NCBI RefSeq assembly: GCF_041296385.1
Contig: NC_091016.1
Span: forward strand, 13,617,497-13,681,496
Origin: Aphelocoma coerulescens
Lineage: Eukaryota > Chordata > Aves > Passeriformes > Corvidae
Direction: 5' to 3'
DNA: 64,000 nucleotides
Shown: piece by piece, positions 1 to 14,600 of the stretch
Numbering within the stretch: the stretch's first letter is position 1
Layout: each line of letters starts with the position of its first letter
Notes under the pieces: generated by a model
Told to the model about the DNA's origin: nothing
What the model saw: the letters and a program-made list of their open reading frames with translations, nothing else
Databases searched by the model: none
Translations under genes and position numbers: made by a program

Positions 1-68
1 TAGTGCAGTTAACTGCATTTACCTGCCTGTCATTCTGCACAGTTAGTGCAGTTAACTGCATTTACCTG
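1..68. repeat. two-copy 43-bp-period tandem repeat with palindromic core
   Basis: A 25-base unit starting tagtgcagttaactgc is present at 1-25 and again, identical, at 44-68. Each copy contains the perfect 14-base palindrome TGCAGTTAACTGCA. The array touches the window edge and may continue to the left. Confidence 0.8.
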
Positions 69-2520
69 TCTTTCACCGGCATTGAAAGTTGAATGAGTTA
101 AAATATTCTGCAGAAGTTGTGTTCTGTGTTTACACTGGGTTTCATTTTTTTGGTATGTTTAACTCAGCAAATTTATATATTATTGCGCATTTTAAAATGT
201 TGGTTTAGGGGGCTGGTTATAGATTTATTTGTCTATAAAATTTTTAGTAGTGGAGTACAAGGAGCTGCTGCTGTTGGTGAACAAATTAAAGTTTTTCAGT
301 TGTGGGAAAGGTTAGTGTATGGAGATGAGTGTAGGGCGGGATTTTCGTCTTCATATGGGTTTGACAGATATTCCTTTGTAATTTGGATTTAATGCAGGTA
401 GTATTGTCCAGTTTTCTTTCTCTTTCTGAAGTTATACTTTGTTGGCCAGTTTAAGGACTGCATTTTGAGGAATGCCTGGTTTTGGGCAGTACAGAGATGA
501 GTTTTTTCCTGTGCAAATGTGGCTGTTCATTGGGGTTAATTATCCATAGGAGGATATGAGGATACTAGAATAGCTTCTAGCTATGAATAATTTAGTACAG
601 CATCAGATTGCATGCCACTTAAGAAGGCCTCTGCCTGTGAACTCTTATATCTTGTTGGAATCCACTCAATAGTATGAAGGTTACTGCTTGCACTGATATT
701 TTATTATACTCTTTTCATTCTATTTTAAGATTTGCAGTGAATATTTTATGGTGACAAGTAAGGAAGATATCTGTGCAAGAGTAGGTAGAGTTTGTTTCTG
801 AAAAGCTGAGGTGTTGAGCTACTCTTGAACCTTAAACTGTCTTTTAAATTTCTTTTAAATCTAGCCTCACACAGATAGTATTTTCTCCACTCAGATTTAT
901 GTAGTTGAGACGATTCATATCCTAGACAATCTTTTTAGATAGTACTTCATTGTGGGGAAAGGAGAAAGGCTTAATGAAAGGCTAGCTTGCAAGATTTACA
1001 GGATTTCAGTGCTTTCTACAAATTGCCCCAGTTGCTCATACGTCTGGCTAGAGCAGACTCTGTCTCGTATTACAGAGGCTTTTTCAGGAGAAAAACTGCA
1101 AATACAGCACTTTGAAGCAATTCCAAGTGCAGATAAATTTACTGTATGCCTTTAGGAGATTTGGTCAAGGCAACATAGCACTGGATGTGTTTTTTAAGAA
1201 TGCCAAAATGACAGTGTTTTGTCATCATATACTAGATTTTTTTTCACAAAACCACCCCAAAACAGTAGGGAAGAGCTTAATGAAGAAGTTACTTTGGAAA
1301 TGTCAAGGGAAGAACATAAGAATATCAAAATGCAATATAAGTAGTAGAGAAAAGGGTTTGTGGGGCTTTTGTGGGAGAGAGATTAATTCTGCATGGTATT
1401 TAAGGAAGATCTGTCAGATGTCTGGAAAGGTTTTTTATCTATTTCTGACTGCTCTCGTTTTTTATGTCTACTAGTAAGTTTTTCTTAGTATGGGCCTCTT
1501 GATTGGGATGCTCTGTTACAGCTGAACATCTTTTTTAGAATTGTTTTGTAGGACACTTTCAACTTCAATTAGAAAGTAGAACCTTTTCTTTTTCTTTTCC
1601 AAATGAGATTTTTAATGTATGTGATGCTGCTGGAAGCTGACACAGTGAGATACAGCCATCCCTTGGTGCCTGCTTTAGCACTTGAAGATAAAATAGGCCT
1701 TTAATCTTTTTGTGCTCCTTCACAGAGTAGTAAGTAATTTAAGTGTCCATTAAGGGTTGGTAGTTAAACGCTAAGATCTTGCTAGATGCATTTAATTTCT
1801 CCTTAAAGGCATGGATCCAGATCAGTCCCTTTGAACAGGCACTCCTTGAGCTGTACAGTTTTAATAAACTCTCAAACCTCTAATAGTTGTGCAGTTTACT
1901 ACTGTCTGATATTTTGGTGGGAATGCAGTTTTGTTTACAGATGGAAAGAACTCATTAAGTTCAGTCCTGGTGTAAAATTTTTAAGGCTGTTATTTTTAAA
2001 TTGGGATCTTAAAATTGAACTGAAAATTAGTGTGACTTTGCTTACTCTAGAGCTTTTTGATCTATGATTTAATTGTCTTCTCTGTGCAAATACATTATGC
2101 TGAAATAAACTCTACTTTACTAGGCAACCATAGAAGTTGAATTGTCAGTTTTCCTGATTCAAGTACAATGTTTCCTGATATTTGACAGGAAATTCTACTG
2201 TGAATATGTGCACTGTGGCTGCAATAGTTATGTCAAGAAAGGAAGAAGTGCCTGAAGGACTTTCTTTTGTCTTAATGTTCTTATTTTTGTTGGTGATGTG
2301 CCCAAGAACAGGCTGTCCTCCAAACCTACAGGTGTGTGAGGAACAGACTATGAAGTTACATTCTGCCTTTTATTTTTGTGTTTAAAATAAACTTTCTACT
2401 GTTGTTGAAATGTGTCAGTTGAAGTACTGCAGTTAAAAACAATACTGGAGTGTCATTGTTTTGATACAATGTGTCCCCAGAGCTTTATTAAAGCCTGGAT
2501 ATCTATTGTTTCCTATTTAG
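1..2520 (+). other. VPS54: VPS54 intron 1 (3' part)
   Basis: AT-rich non-coding sequence ending in a pyrimidine-rich acceptor (tttcctatttag) at 2520. There is no CpG island or promoter-like segment here, so the noncoding first exon and promoter of VPS54 should lie left of the window. The only structure I see is the tandem repeat at 1-68. Short open frames here have no splice or homology support. Confidence 0.75.
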
Positions 2521-2682
2521 CTTTTATCAAGTGGTGATTTTATGCAATGGCATCAAGCCACAGTTCTTCACCAGTGCCTCAGTCAAACAGCAGTGATGCT
2601 TTCTTTAAAAAAGAAATGGACGCCACGAAACGCTTTCGCCCTGTGCAGTCCCTGCCTGATGTGTGTCCCAAGGAACCCACAG
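2521..2682 (+). CDS. VPS54: VPS54 coding exon 1 (5'UTR end plus residues 1-46)
   Basis: The exon begins after the acceptor at 2520. The ATG is at 2547-2549 in a strong context (purine at -3, G at +4), with an in-frame TGA at 2535-2537. It encodes MASSHSSSPVPQ onward to KEPT and the first base of Gly46. The donor is gtaatg at 2683. This low-complexity Ser-rich N-terminus is the least conserved part of the protein. Confidence 0.95.
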
Positions 2683-5600
2683 GTAATGTTGGTGTGCAGG
2701 GAGAGGGAGAAAGCAGCTCAATTTGCTGAACCACTGGCAACCATCCACTCAATATTTCTTGTATACTGGGTGTAGTGTAGTAAGCCACAGTCTTACTTCC
2801 AAGCATGCTGTAATTCTGCTTTATACCACCCAGCATCCCTTTGGAGCAATAGGAGGGACTATTTGCAGCTTGTTTTAAGATGTTCTCATTATAGGTGGGG
2901 TTTTTGCTTGCATGATTCCACATTACAGCTGTGATCTATACTCCATGTAAGAAGAGGGTGCAATCTGTCAGAGCCTGTAGCAGACGTGTCCAGTGTGCTT
3001 GGAGAGTCTGACTGCATTCCTTCTGGGAGACATCCCAGCCCTTCTGCAGGAGGAAGCAAGTGACCTGTCTGTAGTACTAAGTCTCTGGTGCTGTTGTTAA
3101 ACCAGATTTTGGTCACGGTTCCAGCTGTTGTGTTGCACTAAAGCTTAGTTTACACAAAGGAGTAGGTGGGATGGAATCTTAAGAATTATGACATCTAATG
3201 CTAATGAATTGCAGCTGTCATTCTGATCAAGATCAAATTATTAGAAATATGTTTGTGGTTGGAATTTTTTTCTCTTCATTAGAAGCTAAAGTTGTTGAGC
3301 TAAATCTATTTAGTAAGTGTCAATACACCATTTCTGTGTTCAGAACTTGAGCTGGTTAATCTCATAGAAGGAATGCAAGGTGAAGTGTTGCAGAAGGAGA
3401 ATATAATCTGTCTTTTGCATAGACAATTCTAATGCAGTATGTAACTGGTAAAACATGGTTTGCTTAAGAACCACATTTTAGCAAAAGCTACAGCCTTGTT
3501 TCTCACCCTAACAAACTGTCTTGTCTTTTGTGCCGCAGGCAGTCCCAATAACTTACGTGACAGCCCATCTCTAGTTGCGGATCAGCAAAGATGGACTATT
3601 TATCATTCCAAAGTCAATCTCCCAGCAGCACTAAATGATCCTAGGTTAGCAAAAAGGGAATCTGATTTCTTTACAAAAACATGGGGAGTGGACTTTGTGG
3701 ACACTGAAGTCACGCCTTCATTCTACCTCCCACAGATCACCAAGGAACATTTTGCATTATACCAACAGGAAATCGCTCCGGTAAGAACCCCCAATTAGGT
3801 GCACGTAGTCCTAGGGACCAGAAGGAGATCCTTGTTCTAATTAGGATGTCCCTGCTAGTAGCCCATCGTACAGTTAGCTGATAATTTGCTTTTTTGTCGT
3901 TGGTTTGGTCTTCATTAGACATTTCTGGTTTTATAATCTCAGAACCCATTGTGTGGAAAATGCTTTCTGAATTGTCCTGAGGCAATTTCTTGTTATTTTT
4001 AACTTCTGTTTCTGAGTACTGAGCTCTGCACCAGGGCTTGCAGTTCATATTCTTTCTGATTGTTAATGCTTTTTTTCCTGTAAGGATTGTTTAAGGATTG
4101 GGCTCTACAATGCAACATGGCATTCTCAGACCTTTGGATCAAATGACTACATGCTGTGAGGGTTGGAGATATTTTTTAAGAGTCTTCAATCTAAACATTG
4201 AAACATTTATACATGAACTTCTCAAACTATAGGCCTATTATCTTCATGATTTCTTTTGTAACAGGGAAGTGTAAGCTACATCTAAGGACACCAGGACCAG
4301 TAGGAGACTTCTACAATCTCTTAAAAATACAAGTGTCAGTAAGTATGTAGTATTCTTTCCTTTTTTAACTGAAAGAACATGTAGAAGTCTCCCGCTGTTT
4401 TCTGCTTCCTTGGTTTGTAACTTCCTTATTTTTTTGCTGGTTCAGAATTAGCTGCAGGAAGTGTTACTTGGATAATCATAGTTAAAGGCTGTGGAAGTGA
4501 ATTGTCTATAACTGAACTACAACAGAACCATTGCCTTTAACTCACATATTCAGCATTTTAAATGTTTTAAGATTTCATCCTTTAAAATTAGTACTTCATG
4601 CAGTGACTGCTAAATGAAAGAAGATTTTTGGAACTGAGCTGTGTAGCTTCTAGCAGAAATCTAGTTAACATTGGTGTTCTTTAGAAATATAATTTCTCAC
4701 CACTATGGTCTCTGGTGGTGTTTAAAATTTGAAGCTCAGCATGATGAAACAAGATATGTGGTTTCAGCAAGGTACTCATTAATAATGTGTGCAAGTAATT
4801 TCTACTTTCATCCAATTTGATTTAGCAATGAAAAAGGATTCTTTGTGTGTTAGTGTGATTTCTGGATTAGCCAGCAAATAAATGTTTGAATATGTAATTA
4901 TGGTTGATCTATGATTATATATCCTTATGTAGAGAAGTTATTACACCTTTTCAATAACTTCTGTGTTCATTTTCTCTTGAGATGTAAAGATACAGGAAAA
5001 AAACCAGCACATCCACTATAGGTTGAAGTTTTTGGTACCTTTCACCTGGAAAAACTTTGTCTGAGCTTATAAGAGGAAGAAAATACTGTGAACTTGCCAC
5101 AATTTATTTGCATAATTCAGTTGTGTTTCACTGAATGTTTTGCTTCAAATAAAGAAGTTCTGGATTTTAAGCATCAGAATAATTCTTTAATATATTTTCT
5201 CTTCTACAGAGAGAGAAAGTTCATGAAAGATGCAAGAATATTTGTACTCCTAAAGATACCTTTGACAGGACACTATTACACACTCACGGTACAGTCAAAG
5301 CCTCCTTTAATCATTAAAAAGTGATGTCTTTTTGTATCAGTATGTTATAACATCAGTAGCAAGTGTTAGGAATGTAAGTCATTATTGATTCTATAATGTA
5401 CTAATTGTCTCTGTTATTTGCCTGAAGTCTTCATGTATAATAATAGCTGATGGTTTCTTTGAAACAATATTTGAAAACTCAGACATGGTGGGCTTAGAAG
5501 TATTCATGACCACTGCTGTCATTTTATAGGTCAAAATGCTTGTGATACTTGCTTTTAAACATTTTCTTGGCATGTTTGCATTCATGGCAGGTCATTGTGG

Positions 5601-8600
5601 TGCTGGCAGTGTTTTCTTTAACTGCTTTTTATTTTATTTAACACTGAAACTGTTGCATCAAATTTGTAGCAGCTGTTGGCTTTGCAGTGAAGAACTGCAG
5701 TGCCATTCCTGTATCTCTGCCATGAGAGTCACGTCATGGCTGAGCTGGGAAGTGACATCTCAAGATGATCTAGTCTAGACCATCTGCTCATGCCAGGGCC
5801 ACCTATGGGAGGACAATGTCCTATTGAGTTCTGAATATCACAGATGGAAATTACACAGTCTGTCTGGGCAACCTGTTTCAGTGTTTTACCACCCTCACAG
5901 CAAAAGTACTTCCTTGTGTTCAGATGGAATCTTTCATGTATCAGTTTCTGCCCATTGCATCCTGTCCTGACACTGGGCACCACTGAGAAAAACCAACTTT
6001 GTGTTCTTTGCACCCCCTCATCAGATCTTTAAGCACACTGATCTCGTCTGGGCTTTTCCAGACTAAACAGTCTCTCCTCCTTGTTTCTTAATCATCTTTG
6101 TGGCTCTTGACACGATTCTCTCCAGTGTGTCTAGGTCTGTCTTGTGCTGGGGAGCTCAAACCTGTGAGCGAAGGCTGAATTTCAGGACTTCATGGAAGTA
6201 GTTCAGCTAATAGGAAACTAGACAGGAAGGAAGGCAAGAGGCAAAATAAAAAAGGAAAGACAAGCAAAAGGAAAAGAAACACTCATAACTTGGAGAAAGT
6301 TTTTAATATTTATTTTAATTTACTTTCTCAAAAATGTTAGCATAAAAGGATGCATTTATCAATCCTTGTTTGATAAGGCTTATCTATATCAATGTCTACA
6401 GGTAGTACAACAAAAAGGATCCAGTAGCTTACTCCTTTTGATCAAATTGTTTCAGTTGACTTTCTTCCTCCTCTTCTGTGCAAAAGGAAGCCTTTTTGCA
6501 GGGTTTCTCTGTATTGGTGTTATTTTTGAATAGCTGTTCCAGAATGAGTCTGTCTGTGCAGCATACTGTAAAATCAAAGTGCCTTCTTCAGTCTTAGCTT
6601 AATCCGTTTTAAAAGAGTCTGAATGTTTTTAAAAAGAGAAAGTTAGTGTCACCAAAGTAACTGGGAGCTCCTTGGGTAGCTGGACAGTTCCTCATAGAAG
6701 CATCAGTTGGTAGACTGAAGCTTGTGATTTTCTATAATTTCTGCTGTTACTGTTTCCTGTCTAACTCCATCCCACAAGACTTGGCCTTTTACTTCTGTAA
6801 GAATTGGTCTGAGCAAAGGCTGAGGACAGCAGGATGATTCCGAGGTTGCCTTTTGTATTTTGATACAAATGTAAGAAACAAATGAAGTAAAATCCAAAGA
6901 GGTGAGAGCAGTGTGGGAGCTGATGCTGAGGTAGCACTTGCCATGTTTGTCAGGGACAAGCAGACTGTCCAGCAGAGATACGGGCTTGTTGCTTTTAAAT
7001 TCCTCAACTTTTTTGTCCTCCAATGTGCCCCCTCTTCATAATGCACACTAAAGTTATGAGGGTGGGACAGGGGATTTTGGCTGAACCTCAAAAGTCTGAA
7101 TTTGCCTTTTCTTCAAGTTCTGCTAGGGTGTAATGAATTAATTCTTTTCCCAGCTCAACTCTCTCACCCTCTGCAATTGTCATGTCATCTTACTCCATGG
7201 GAATTACTGCTGCTGTGCTGCTTGCTCAGTGTGCTTGGGACTCTGGCCCGAGCCCTTGTTCATCCTTCTTGCCAGTCTTTGTGCATCCAGTCTCCAAGTG
7301 CCGTGCAAAAGTGATTGTATGGGCAGCTTCAGTCTGGAGCATTAAAACTGGGGTGATGTTAGAAGGACCTTTTACTGGCCCTTGCCAGTGCACTAATGAA
7401 TGTGAAGTGCTAAGCAGATTGCTTTGTATGACTAACACTGACACTGCCAAAACAGCCAAGTGCAAGCTCCTTTGAGTAGTCTGAGCGTGAGACCTGAACT
7501 GCAAAGGACAAAAAAGCACTTCAAGAAATCAGCATTTTTTGGGTTGGCAGGGACTTCAGAAGGCCTTCAGTGCAGTGGCCATCTCAAAGCCAGTTCAGCT
7601 GTGAGGTCAGCCCAAGGCATTCGAAGCTTTACCATGAAAAATAGAAATATCCAGAAAATATGTACAAATACATGTCCAGAAAATCTCCAAAGTACCCAGC
7701 CCTTTTAGGCAGCCTGCTCCAATGCTTGATTGTCCTCATGATGGAAAAGGTTCTCCTCGTGTTCAGTCAGAAGGTTTCATTTTGGTTTGTAACCCTGTTC
7801 CCTCTCTGTGAGGAACATGCCATCGTTGTCTTGAGAACTTCCTCATGTTCATGGGATTCACTTGTTCAAGAGGATTGTTTCCCGTTGTTTGCTCATGAAT
7901 GACTACTTGTGTTTTGTTTAATTTTAGATAAATCCAGGACAGATCTGGAACAAGTACCTAAGGTATGGCTTCTGTGCACTCTGAGCTGTTGTAAGGCTTC
8001 CTCACGTGAAGTGTTAAATATATGCATGTACTCTGTTCTTTGTAGAAATTTTGTCCTCGCTGATGACTTGGGTTGATTCTCAAGAGGATCTGTAGTGCTC
8101 AGAATTTAAAAAGACTAAGGATGATTTGCTTTGTCTTTTTTTTTTTTCTTCTTTCCATGGTCTCAATTTTTCTCTTAAAGTATAATACAAATATCATTAT
8201 TTTTTTCATCTTTAAATAAATGAAGTTCAGACCTCAGAGCTGAGCAAAATTGGCCGTTCTAGGAGGAAGGGAAGACTGGAGAGTTTGAGAAACGCTTGAG
8301 TATTACCTAGTGTACAACTTAGCATTAGGTTTAACTACTTGAATCCTTGATCAGAGCTCTCTTGCATATAAGCACGCAGTGTACATGATGTGGGTTTTTG
8401 TATCAGGTTGACAAAAGACACAACTCCAGATTCCATTTTAGTGTGAATAATTTTTTTCTAGGTACAGTAAGAAGTCAGAGCGTTAATATGGGTCAGCATC
8501 TCTGTGCCAGTCATGCAGGCTGCGACTTGAGTAGCTGTCACTGCAGTGTTTAAAGTCCAGGAAACAAGAATGCTTGAGTGTGGTGTGAATGCTGCAGTCT

Positions 8601-11600
8601 GTGTTGAACCTTTGAAAATTACACTTCATAAATAAAAGGAAAAGGGTTCTACTGCCTGCCTGTAAGCTCAAGGTTTTGTCAAGTATAAATAATGTTATCA
8701 GAGTGAATTCCAGTTGATAGTTTTCCAGGAGGTGTAGTTAGTGTTACACCTTACTGCCTCTTCTTGTGCTGAGCATGTTTGCTGCATCCTGCTAAAGGAC
8801 AGCAGCTTGAGGCTCTGCTCCCTCCCAAACAACACTAGCTGCACCCTGACAGCTGGCTGGATCATCAGCCTGGTAGAAGCTGTGGCCCCAGGAATGAGCA
8901 GATCAGCAGCAGGATGCCCTCATTAATGAAGAAGCTTTGCTAAGATTCTTGAGAGGGCCCACCTGCACTTCAGTGCTGCCTGTGTTCGCACACTCAGGGT
9001 GTTTAGGTCATCTCAGGTGATTGAATGAATACACATGTAATTTTGGACTATGACTTCCACTTTCAGGAAGATAAGCTTTGTCAGATCACACAAGCCTTCC
9101 TTTGGTTGTAAGGTCTGGAATGAATGTGTTCGCCTGGATAAATGAAAATCTGGATTTTGAAATCAACAAATAAGGTCTCTGTTAGCTTAATGAGACAGGA
9201 GATGTGTTTAACTGGGGCAAGAAATGTAGGGGTGAGTGAGGCACATTTATTTCTTTTGTTTTTCTGTTTCAGATTTTTATGAAACCAGATTTTGCCTTGG
9301 AAGATTCCTTAACATTTAATGCCGTTTTACCATGGTCTCATTTTAGTACCGCTGGTGGAAAAGGAAATCGTGATGCAGCTTCCTCCAAGTTACTTCAAGA
9401 AAAGGTACAACTTCGACACAAGCTGTGATTATCCATCAGTGCTGGTGGATACCAGGAAGGAACTCCATGCTGCTGTTGTGTAGTTGTTTCTTGAGACATC
9501 GTTGTGGGCTTTGCTATCTCTCATTTTACATCAGGCTGCAGGTTGTTAGTAAATCATGCAGGAAACACCCTACTGAAAGAGAACTTTTTTCCCTGCTCAA
9601 TAAATCTGTCAAATCTGGAAAAAAAGAATCTGTATATGATGTAACAACTGGCTCTTCATGACAGCTGTAACTTACTGAAACAGGTATATATTGAGAACTT
9701 CAGAGGTGTGGAGTAGTTTTCTTAGGGAGGAAGAGCAGTTCTATGAGGAGGGAAAGCTGGATTGCGCAGGTTGTACACTCTGTAAGACTGTTACTTTCCA
9801 ACATCTCATAAAAATTTCAGATTCAAGGCATTGTGCTTTCTATGCTAAAAGCAGTACTAAATCCTACTGGGTTTGTATTTTAAGAGATTCCTCTTTTGTT
9901 GTCATCTGCACTGATCTGTTTTTGCATTTCACAAAGGAGAATGTGAAAGCAGAGAGCTGTTTCTTTCATATTGGAAACAGAAGTCTCTTCTTGGTAGTTT
10001 TTTTCTTTTTTTGTTAGTTATGTAGTCATACTATAGAAAATCTCATTATGAGTCGTCTTTACAGTACAAATACTCATAAAATGCTTTTAGAAAATCTGAG
10101 TAATTTTGGAGTCTGGGGTACATTAAGAAAAAAATAACATGAGATCGTCTGGAAAGTGTTTCCAAATTTCTGGGTATTAGTCTTCCTGCTCTCCTGCCAA
10201 GTCAGGAGGGTGGGACAGGCTCTGCTGGAGGCTGAATGAAAGGTTCATTATTAGGTTGTCCTCCATGCCTAAAGTTGGAGGAAGGCTTCTTTGGAGTTTT
10301 TTGAGGCAGTTGCTGTCTGAAGATGAGAAAGCAATGTCTGGCATATGCTGTGAACTTCTTGAAGTGTGCCTGGCAGCAGCAGGACGGACACTCAGAAAGG
10401 ACTTGTGTTGAAGCAGACCCAGAGCCCTCACTGATACAGAAGAGTGAAAACACTGCTTCAGATGACTGAAATGAGCCCAAATTTTGTTTTACTTTTTAAA
10501 GGCTCTGAACTACCTGAGGTTTACACTTACCACATGTAAATATGCACTCTGCTGCCATAATTGTCCCTTGCTCCAGGCACCATTTTCCAACAGGATTTTG
10601 AAAATCTTGCCTTAAGCAGATCTGCTTGCAGGCTTTTGGACTGCTGTTGATCTTCTTCAGTAATTTCCCCATGATGTTTTTTTCCTTCCTTACCTCCTCC
10701 CGTGTGTTGCCCTATATTGGGACTGTAAACTCTTTGAGGCAGGTGCTGTTTGCTCTGTTTGTTCTACCTTGTTTAGCATAGTGAAGGGACCTGAGGTATC
10801 TGGTTGGTACAATCACATAAATAGTTGTTTGTAATAGCCCTTTCTCTGATCTCTACATCAGAGTCTGTCTTGGCTTTCCCTGTGGCTAGGTGTGTCACAG
10901 CTGGTTGGTGGAGGATGTTTCTGATTAAATTAGATGTGAACAAGAAAGGTGGGTTTGCATATTGTATAGATCCCTAGTGTCTCCACAGAAAGCAGTATGA
11001 AAGTAACTCCAAGAAGGAAACACTATCCAGCTGATTTCCTTTCCATCTCTGGTTGGCCTTTTGGAATTCAGCAGGAGGTTTGAATGCTTGGCACCTCTGA
11101 GAAACCAGGTCATCTGAGTAATAACATTCAGATGAGCGTCCTAAAGCCTCAGTCCTTGGAGTTTGCATATTCAGCATAAGTCAGACCACAGAGCTTTTAC
11201 AGTCAAAGAATCAGGCCAACGCAGTGGTCTGGTAACTGTTGGACATAGAGAATCTGAATTTCAGGTTCTGAACATGTAGGTGTACTCTGTCTCTGGGAAT
11301 CCCACGGTGCCAGCACACAGGAAATAGGCTTAGTACTAATTCCAGCTGGTTGGCAAAAGTACAGCTGCAGCCAGAGGTGCCCTGGAGGTTTCTCTACAAA
11401 GAAGGCACTACAGCTTTTTAAATAAGAGCCATTCCAGTGGTGTGTCATCAAGTATAGTGGCTGCACCTTTATCAGCTTCAGTGACCCAAATTTCATAGAA
11501 TATTTGCATGTATGTACTGTTGCTTGCAAGCCAGCATCCAGAGCTGTCTCCTGGTTATTGTCCATATTCTGTGGCCAGTGTGCAACCACATGGCAAAAAA

Positions 11601-14600
11601 CTTGGGTATTTTAGATTTATTTGCTTTTCTAACTTTTTATTTTCAAGCAGGAAAGGCATCAAATCAGCCTTCCCGCAGTGATTTTGAGTTAATTTAAAAA
11701 GGAATTATTAAACCACAGTGACAAAGGGATTTAATTTTTATTAGCAAAATTTCCTCTTGATACAATAAGACAAATAGCCTGAAAGTGTATTTGCATGGTG
11801 ATAAAGCTTCCAGGTGATAAAAATAATGTTGGTTTTTCCTCTTCCCAGCTGAGCCATTATCTGGACATCGTGGAAGTCAATATTGCTCATCAGATTTCTC
11901 TCCGCTCAGAAGCATTTTTTCATGCAATGACCTCTCAGCATGAATTGCAGGACTACCTCAGGAAAACCTCCCAGGCTGTAAAACTGCTTAGAGAGAAGAT
12001 CTCTAAAATTGATAAAGTAATGTGTGAAGGATCGCTTCGAGTTTTAAGACTGTCGCTCACCAGAAATAACTGTATAAAAGTATACAATAAACTGAAGTTA
12101 ATGGCTACTGTACACCAAACACAGCCCACAGTACAGTTGCTGCTCTCCACTTCAGAGTATGTTGGAGCTTTGGACTTAATAGCAACAACACAAGAGGTGT
12201 TACAGCAAGAGCTTCAAGGTATTCACAGTTTCCGGTAGGTAACCATGTAAGAAGTACATAAAATGCAAGCAGAGCTGGAATGCGTTGAGCACATTATGTT
12301 GGCTGAAGGGATTTGTTCTACCTGTGTTCATTCATTCTTAGAGGACCTAATGCAGAAGGTATAAAATATAAGTGTGGCATAAGCAGTGTGTGACTAATGC
12401 CTTTGCCAGAAATGGGATTTTTTTGGAGTGGGATGAACTTGGACATCTAAATGCTTTATCCTCTGTTCTGGTTTACAGATGTTTTAGGGGTGCAGAGATG
12501 AGAGCCAAGCTGTGGCTGGACTTTCATCTTGCATGGCTTGTAGCTCACAGCTGAGAGGTGTTTTCCACGTGGGGGTCTGCAATCCTCCTGCAGGCAGCAC
12601 CCCAGGGATGGGTTCTTGCTACACAGCTCCACTCTGGGCCCGTTAGTGACTGACCTGGTCTTGAGTTGTTAAAGGAACGTGCAAGAGTATTAATACAGTA
12701 GAATCCTTTTAGCTGATGTAAAATAAGCCATCATAAGATAGAGATAGTTTAAAAGCCTTGTATGCAAAGCTGCCAGTGTGGCATGGTGCTGGCAAAAGTA
12801 GTGTGTGGTTAAACCAGCTCCAAGGCTTGCATCAGCCAGCTGAGGAGCTGTGTGCTAAGTTTTCTAAGCTGATGCTAGGTGAGGGGTGGTTTGTTTAGAG
12901 ATTATGTCGTTACTGCAGCCCAGTGGTTCACAGCTTGCATAATGAAAGCATGGCTGTTGCTCAGTAACTGTAACATGAATGTTCAGAATTTTATATAGTT
13001 ACTGTTCTTGTCCATCTGTTATGTCGACTTCCTAACACCCCTTCTAGCTAGTTTGGAAAAGCACTCAAATTTTATGTAGAAAAGATCTCAGGAAAAGATA
13101 CTAAAAATAGTATAAAAAAGGAAAAAAAATGTAAACGAGCTAATAAATTACTGAGATGAAGTTGCTCTAAGTGTTTTTATTAAAAAACCTAGAAACAGAC
13201 CATTTAAAAAGTGTAGCTTGTCTCTCTTGAGACACCTCAGTGCAGTTTGTCCTCTCTGCTGTTCCAGCTATCAACCACTTGATTCTGGTGCATAGCCCTT
13301 GACTGAGTCACCTTTGTATTGACCTTGGTGACAGTCTGTGCAGTTCTGCAGCCCTGTGACAGCATCGTTCAGAGTCAGCTGTGTTTTGCAGCTGGGTAAC
13401 CTGTGTGATCTGTCAGCAGAGAGTGCAATTCTCTTGTCATTGTGGTTGATACACACCATGCCCCAAGGATGTGCCATTGTTTCAAAATTACCCTCAGGTG
13501 TGGAACATACTTGCAGGGAGATAGTCATCTAATAATTTCTATGAGTAAAGCTTAGCTGGTTTTGGTAGAGTTACAGACAGTGACGTGATTGGGAAATGTC
13601 CCCTCTGCTTTGGACAGTAAAGGCTCACAAAGGTGCATTAAGGGCTACCTAAGTCATGTACCCCACCAGAAATGCAAGTGCAGTTGAGAGGCCCAGCACA
13701 GTTTTCAAGTCTCACAATGGCCCATATATATAGCTTGTGTGAAGAAATAATGTGCAATGGAAAGATGGAAGTCTTGATAAAACTTCTCAGTAGAAGGTTG
13801 TGTTTCTAAAAAAAAGTTTTAAAAAATAGAAATTGATGGCAAGCACATACACTTTAGCTTTTCCCAAGAAATACAAAAGGGATCTTGCTTTATTCTGAGC
13901 AAGAATGATGCAGTTGTCAAGTGAGTTAAATACCAGGTTTATTTTAAGAAGAGATGAACTTCTAAAGCAGTAACTCATTTTATAAATAATTACTATTTTT
14001 TTTTTTACTAAATACCTGATGAAAAAAAGCCCCAACAACTTGTTTCTGCAAGCCATGGCAGCTTGTAGAATTTGGTGTTTTAAATTGAGTCATGTCAGAA
14101 TCATTCAATATAAAGCAGTAAGAAAACTACTCAGATCATAATTAATTTTTCCCTCGTCATACTCTATGCAGAGAAAAATGTAGTTTGTTTCTAGTTGTAG
14201 CAAAAAATTGAAAGAAACCGTAAAGGTTGTGTGAAGTAATTCATTGGTGTCTTTAATCTATGTTAATGTCAATAATGATATGTGTCAGTTGTAACTGCTT
14301 GCTTCTACTGTAGGATAGAATTAAAGGTTCAGAGCTCTAACCTTTTCAAGTTCACCCTTTTAATTTTACATAAAAAAGCTAATGTGTTAACTAACTTACA
14401 AATCTGTGAAAACACTTTCTGTGTTGTTTTCACAGTCCTTGTTGGGGTGATGGAGATACACTGATCTTGTTTGTGGGGGATTTTTTGGTTTGGTTTGTTT
14501 TTTTCTGGTTTGGTGTTTGTTTTTTTGGGGGGTTTTTTTTAGCAGAGGTATGCTGGAAAACCACACTTTCATGGTATTTTATGCGGTAAAACACAGATAC

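Noticed and set aside
11795..11848. In-frame ATG extension upstream of VPS54 exon 6
   Set aside because: The frame is open for 18 codons before the exon, but a good acceptor (cttcccag) and homology to human VPS54 begin exactly at 11849. An internal start there would lose the N-terminal 208 residues.
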